Shown: in pieces, positions 60,830-64,000 of the stretch | Layout: the number at the start of each line of letters is the position of its first letter | Numbering within the stretch: the stretch's first letter is position 1 | The notes under the pieces: model-generated | Databases searched by the model: none | What the model saw: only the letters and a program-made list of their open reading frames with translations | What the model was told of the DNA's origin: nothing | DNA from: Pseudarthrobacter sulfonivorans | GTDB lineage: Bacteria; Actinomycetota; Actinomycetes; Actinomycetales; Micrococcaceae | NCBI RefSeq assembly: GCF_014712225.1 | Contig: NZ_JACXBW010000004.1 | Span: 186,001 to 250,000 of the forward strand | Direction: 5' to 3' | Length of the DNA stretch: 64,000 nucleotides | Made by a program: the position numbers and the translations under genes

Positions 60830-60950
60830 GGCTTCCACGATGGAAGCCCCGGCCCGTGGGTCTCGATCGATGACCGGGTGCAGTGCAGGCCAGTAGACAG
60901 ATGCTGGCCTGGGTTGATGCGGCTGGGCTCCGTTAATCATGAAACGGAGG
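60830..60950 (+). promoter_or_regulatory. pnp leader with three hairpins, the last pairing the ribosome site
   Basis: Hairpin 1: GGCTTCCA-CGA-TGGAAGCC (60830-60848). Hairpin 2: CAGGCCAG-N10-CTGGCCTG (60886-60911). Hairpin 3: CTCCGTT-N8-AACGGAG (60928-60949), whose 3' arm contains most of the Shine-Dalgarno GGAGG (60946-60950) of pnp. In E. coli, pnp mRNA is autoregulated through its leader; a comparable control is inferred here. Confidence 0.55.
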
Positions 60951-60958
60951 TGACTCTC

Positions 60959-63214
60959 TTGGAGGGTCCCGAAATCCAGTTCTCAGAAGCAGTCATTGAC
61001 AATGGCCGCTTTGGTAAGCGTGTAATCCGCTTTGAAACCGGCCGTCTTGCTAAGCAGGCCGCCGGCGCAGCCATGGTGTACATCGACGAAGACACCGCGC
61101 TGCTGTCCGCCACCACCGCAGGCAAGCACCCGCGCGAAGGCTTCGACTTCTTCCCGCTGACGGTTGACGTTGAAGAGCGCATGTACGCCGCCGGCCGCAT
61201 CCCGGGTTCGTTCTTCCGCCGTGAAGGCCGCCCGTCCACCGAGGCCATCCTGGCCTGCCGCCTGATGGACCGCCCGCTGCGTCCCGCCTTCGTCAAGGGC
61301 CTGCGCAACGAGGTCCAGATCGTGGTGACCGTCTTGGCCATCAACCCGGACGAGCTCTACGACGTGGTGGCCATCAACGCCTCCTCCATGTCCACCCAGC
61401 TCTCCGGCCTCCCGTTCTCCGGCCCGATCGGCGGCGTCCGCGTTGCCCTCGTCGCCGACGAAAACGGCTCACAGTGGGTTGCTTTCCCCAAGCACTCCCA
61501 GCTTGAGAACTCCGTGTTCAACATGGTTGTAGCCGGCCGCATCGCCGGTGACGACGTCGCCATCATGATGGTTGAGGCCGAAGCGACCGACAACTCCTGG
61601 AACCTCATCAAGGAACAGGGCGCCACTGCCCCCACCGAAGAGGTTGTCTCCGAGGGCCTCGAGGCTGCCAAGCCGTTCATCAAGGCACTCTGCGACGCCC
61701 AGGCGGACCTGGCTGCCCGCGCCGCCAAGCCCACCGTTGAGTTCCCGGTCTTCCTGGACTACCAGGACGACGTCTACGCAGCTGTTGAGGCCGCCGCCGC
61801 TGAGAAGCTCGCCGCTGTCTTCCAGATCGCCGACAAGCAGGACCGCGACGTTGCCACGGACGCGCTGAAGGACGAAGTAACTTCTGCCCTCGCCGGCCAG
61901 TTCGAAGGCCGCGACAAGGAACTGTCCGCAGCATTCCGCTCGGTCACCAAGCAGGTTGTGCGCCAGCGCATCCTCAAGGACCAGATCCGCATCGACGGCC
62001 GCGGCCTGACGGACATCCGCCAGCTCACCGCCGAGGTTGAGGTTCTGCCCCGCGTGCACGGCTCGGCTATCTTCGAGCGCGGCGAAACCCAGATCATGGG
62101 CGTCACCACGCTGAACATGCTCAAGATGGAACAGCAGATCGACTCACTGTCACCCGTCACGCGCAAGCGCTACATGCACAACTACAACTTCCCGCCGTAC
62201 TCCACCGGTGAGACCGGCCGCGTGGGTTCGCCCAAGCGCCGCGAAATCGGCCACGGTGCCCTGGCGGAGCGGGCACTCGTGCCCGTGCTGCCGTCCCGCG
62301 AGGAATTCCCGTACGCCATCCGCCAGGTGTCTGAGGCTCTCAGCTCCAACGGTTCGACGTCGATGGGTTCAGTCTGCGCCTCCACGCTCTCCATGCTCAA
62401 CGCTGGCGTGCCGCTGAAGGCAGCTGTTGCTGGTATCGCCATGGGCCTGGTCTCCGACCAGGTTGACGGCCAGACCCGCTACGCAGCCCTTACGGACATC
62501 CTGGGCGCCGAAGATGCTTTCGGCGACATGGACTTCAAGGTTGCCGGTACGTCCGAGTTCGTCACGGCCATCCAGCTGGACACCAAGCTCGACGGCATTC
62601 CCGCCTCCGTGCTGGCTGCAGCACTGAAGCAGGCCCGCGAAGCACGCCTGCACATCCTGGATGTCATCAACTCCGCAATCGACACCCCGGACGAGCTCTC
62701 CGAGTTCGCGCCGCGCGTCATCGCGGTCAAGATCCCGGTTGACAAGATCGGCGAGGTCATTGGGCCCAAGGGCAAGATGATCAACCAGATCCAGGAAGAC
62801 ACCGGCGCTGACATCTCCATCGAGGATGACGGCACGGTCTACATTGGCGCCACCAACGGTCCGTCTGCAGACGCAGCACGCTCCGCCATCAACGCCATTG
62901 CCAACCCGCAGATTCCGGAAATCGGCGAGCGTTACCTGGGCACGGTCGTCAAGACCACCACCTTCGGTGCCTTCATTTCCCTGACCCCGGGCAAGGACGG
63001 CCTGCTGCACATCTCCGAGCTGCGCAAGCTGGCCAACGGCAAGCGCGTGGACAACGTTGATGACGTGGTTTCCGTCGGCCAGAAGATCCAGGTGGAAATC
63101 ACCAAGATCGATGACCGTGGCAAGCTGTCGCTGTCCCCCGTAGTGGCTGAAGAAGAAGGCGCCGGCGACAGCGTTGACGCTTCCGCTGCAGAGGGCGCTG
63201 CCGAAGCGGAGTAG
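60959..63214 (+). CDS. pnp: Polyribonucleotide nucleotidyltransferase (PNPase)
   Basis: Phosphorolytic 3'-5' exoribonuclease and RNA polymerase, 751 aa. Two RNase PH-like domains are present ([43 protein letters not shown]... and [22 protein letters not shown] second core with [10 protein letters not shown]). The KH domain reads [21 protein letters not shown], and the S1 domain reads [33 protein letters not shown]. The start is TTG 60959: GGAGGTGA lies 5 nt upstream and the family N-terminus (EGPEIQF) begins there. The frame open to 60737 is not conserved. Confidence 0.96.
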   Translation: MEGPEIQFSEAVIDNGRFGKRVIRFETGRLAKQAAGAAMVYIDEDTALLSATTAGKHPREGFDFFPLTVDVEERMYAAGRIPGSFFRREGRPSTEAILACRLMDRPLRPAFVKGLRNEVQIVVTVLAINPDELYDVVAINASSMSTQLSGLPFSGPIGGVRVALVADENGSQWVAFPKHSQLENSVFNMVVAGRIAGDDVAIMMVEAEATDNSWNLIKEQGATAPTEEVVSEGLEAAKPFIKALCDAQADLAARAAKPTVEFPVFLDYQDDVYAAVEAAAAEKLAAVFQIADKQDRDVATDALKDEVTSALAGQFEGRDKELSAAFRSVTKQVVRQRILKDQIRIDGRGLTDIRQLTAEVEVLPRVHGSAIFERGETQIMGVTTLNMLKMEQQIDSLSPVTRKRYMHNYNFPPYSTGETGRVGSPKRREIGHGALAERALVPVLPSREEFPYAIRQVSEALSSNGSTSMGSVCASTLSMLNAGVPLKAAVAGIAMGLVSDQVDGQTRYAALTDILGAEDAFGDMDFKVAGTSEFVTAIQLDTKLDGIPASVLAAALKQAREARLHILDVINSAIDTPDELSEFAPRVIAVKIPVDKIGEVIGPKGKMINQIQEDTGADISIEDDGTVYIGATNGPSADAARSAINAIANPQIPEIGERYLGTVVKTTTFGAFISLTPGKDGLLHISELRKLANGKRVDNVDDVVSVGQKIQVEITKIDDRGKLSLSPVVAEEEGAGDSVDASAAEGAAEAE

Positions 63215-63257
63215 TCCACTGACGCGGAGGAACATCCTCCTGCATCACAGCATGAAT

Positions 63258-63292
63258 CGGCGGGGCCGGTGGATGATCCACCGGCCCCGCCG
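63258..63292 (+). terminator. Terminator after pnp
   Basis: CGGCGGGGCCGGTGGA and TCCACCGGCCCCGCCG form a perfect 16-bp stem with a 3-nt loop. It lacks a long U-run but is very stable. Confidence 0.8.
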
Positions 63293-63340
63293 CTGTTACG
63301 ATGGCAGCCAGATCCGGCTGCCGCTCCTGAAAGGCTTCAA

Positions 63341-64000
63341 TTGACTGTTGTACCTCTGCCGCTTGAGCAGAACCAGCCCGGCGATACCCTGGTCCACGGC
63401 TCCGACGGCGGCTCCGTGGTCCGGCGTTCAGTGCTGCCCGGTGGCGTGCGGGTGCTCACCGAGGCGATGCCGGGCCAGCGCTCGGCAACCATCGGGTTCT
63501 GGGTAGGGGTAGGCTCGCGCGACGAGGCCCCGGGCCAGCACGGCTCCACGCATTTCCTGGAGCACCTCCTGTTCAAGGGGACCAAGCGCCGCACGGCCCT
63601 GGAAATCGCCTCGGCTTTCGATGAGGTGGGCGGCGAGTCCAATGCGGCCACGGCCAAGGAGAGCACCTGCTACTTTGCCCGGGTGCTGGACACGGATCTG
63701 CCCATGGCCATTGACGTCATTGCGGACATGATCACTGGTGCCGTCCTGGACCCGGCCGAAATGGAGCAGGAGCGCGACGTCATCCTGGAAGAAATCGCCA
63801 TGGACAGCGACGATCCTACAGACGTGGCACACGAAAACTTTGTCGCGGCCGTGCTGGGCACGCACCCGCTGGGCCGGCCCATCGGAGGCACCCCGGCGGC
63901 TATCCGAGCGGTCGCGCGGGACTCCGTCTGGGATCACTACCGGCGCTACTACCGCCCGGACGAGCTGGTTATCACCGCCGCCGGAGGCCTGGAGCACGAC
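63341..64000 (+). CDS. M16 family zinc metallopeptidase (partial, 3' end beyond window)
   Basis: First 220 codons of an insulinase/processing-peptidase-like protease (YmxG/PqqL-type), usually next to pnp in Actinobacteria. LPGGVRVLTEAMPGQRSATIGFWVGVGSRDEAPGQHGSTHFLEHLLFKGT contains the inverted zinc motif HFLEH (HxxEH). FDEVGGESNAATAKESTCYFARVL and QERDVILEEIAM follow. The start is TTG 63341 with GAAAGG about 6 nt upstream. The gene runs off the right edge of the window. Confidence 0.92.
   Translation, partial: MTVVPLPLEQNQPGDTLVHGSDGGSVVRRSVLPGGVRVLTEAMPGQRSATIGFWVGVGSRDEAPGQHGSTHFLEHLLFKGTKRRTALEIASAFDEVGGESNAATAKESTCYFARVLDTDLPMAIDVIADMITGAVLDPAEMEQERDVILEEIAMDSDDPTDVAHENFVAAVLGTHPLGRPIGGTPAAIRAVARDSVWDHYRRYYRPDELVITAAGGLEHD

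Overview
The window is a 64 kb stretch of high-GC actinobacterial chromosome. Protein sequences, gene order and leader architecture best fit the Arthrobacter/Pseudarthrobacter branch of the Micrococcaceae. This is judged from recognisable proteins and synteny only; no database search was run. No rRNA, tRNA, CRISPR array, transposase or prophage gene was seen.

The backbone is a conserved translation, envelope and isoprenoid neighbourhood on the + strand. It runs rpsB(3' end)-tsf-pyrH-frr-cdsA-DivIVA-repeat protein (0-4.4 kb), then dxr-rseP (29.7-32.2 kb), ispG-GNAT-proS (34.7-38.9 kb), rimP-nusA-ylxR-infB-rbfA (44.3-50.3 kb), and truB...ribF...rpsO-pnp-M16 peptidase (54-64 kb, last gene cut by the window end). 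Accessory or metabolic blocks are inserted between these pieces.

Block A (4.5-10.6 kb): a LytS-type sensor kinase and LytTR regulator lie between two pairs of DUF485 protein plus sodium:solute (acetate/pyruvate-type) symporter. One pair is in the regulator operon and one is divergent, with three CCGTT-type direct repeats in the divergent promoter.

Block B (11.5-24.9 kb): a leucine/branched-chain catabolic locus. A divergent Lrp regulator precedes bkdABC-type E1alpha/E1beta/E2. A TetR regulator then precedes carboxylase beta and alpha subunits, acyl-CoA dehydrogenase, two CoA-transferase subunits, a MaoC-type hydratase and a CitE-like lyase. Together these can take a branched-chain 2-oxo acid to acetyl-CoA and acetoacetyl-CoA. 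The gene set parallels the M. tuberculosis Rv2495c-Rv2504c region, where the CitE-like enzyme replaces classical HMG-CoA lyase.

Block C (25-29.5 kb): a lipase maturation factor homologue, then a two-gene module of visibly lower GC. It encodes a TerD-DUF4041-GIY-YIG nuclease fusion translationally coupled to a DUF4236-TPR-coiled-coil-DUF2510 protein. This is the best candidate for an undescribed stress/defence-type system here.

Block D (32-34.7 kb): a membrane protein, then a SatD-like protein whose N-terminus resembles a class III nucleotide cyclase core and whose C-terminus is a helix-turn-helix. It overlaps a membrane-protein gene and is preceded by an AT-rich 28-bp direct repeat.

Block E (38.9-44.2 kb): TSUP exporter, PLP-dependent decarboxylase, an APH(6)-like kinase coupled to a VIT/CCC1 transporter, and a DUF4439 protein.

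Block F (50.4-53.9 kb): ScyD/ScyE-like secreted protein, nucleoside deaminase, zinc-ribbon thioredoxin and aminotransferase between rbfA and truB. Block G (54.9-60.2 kb): small membrane proteins, a DUF937 protein, and kynA-kynU between ribF and rpsO.

Intergenic regions carry several strong inverted repeats. The most notable are a nested cruciform between infB and rbfA, a 12-bp-arm inverted repeat upstream of proS, and a three-hairpin pnp leader whose last stem pairs the Shine-Dalgarno sequence.
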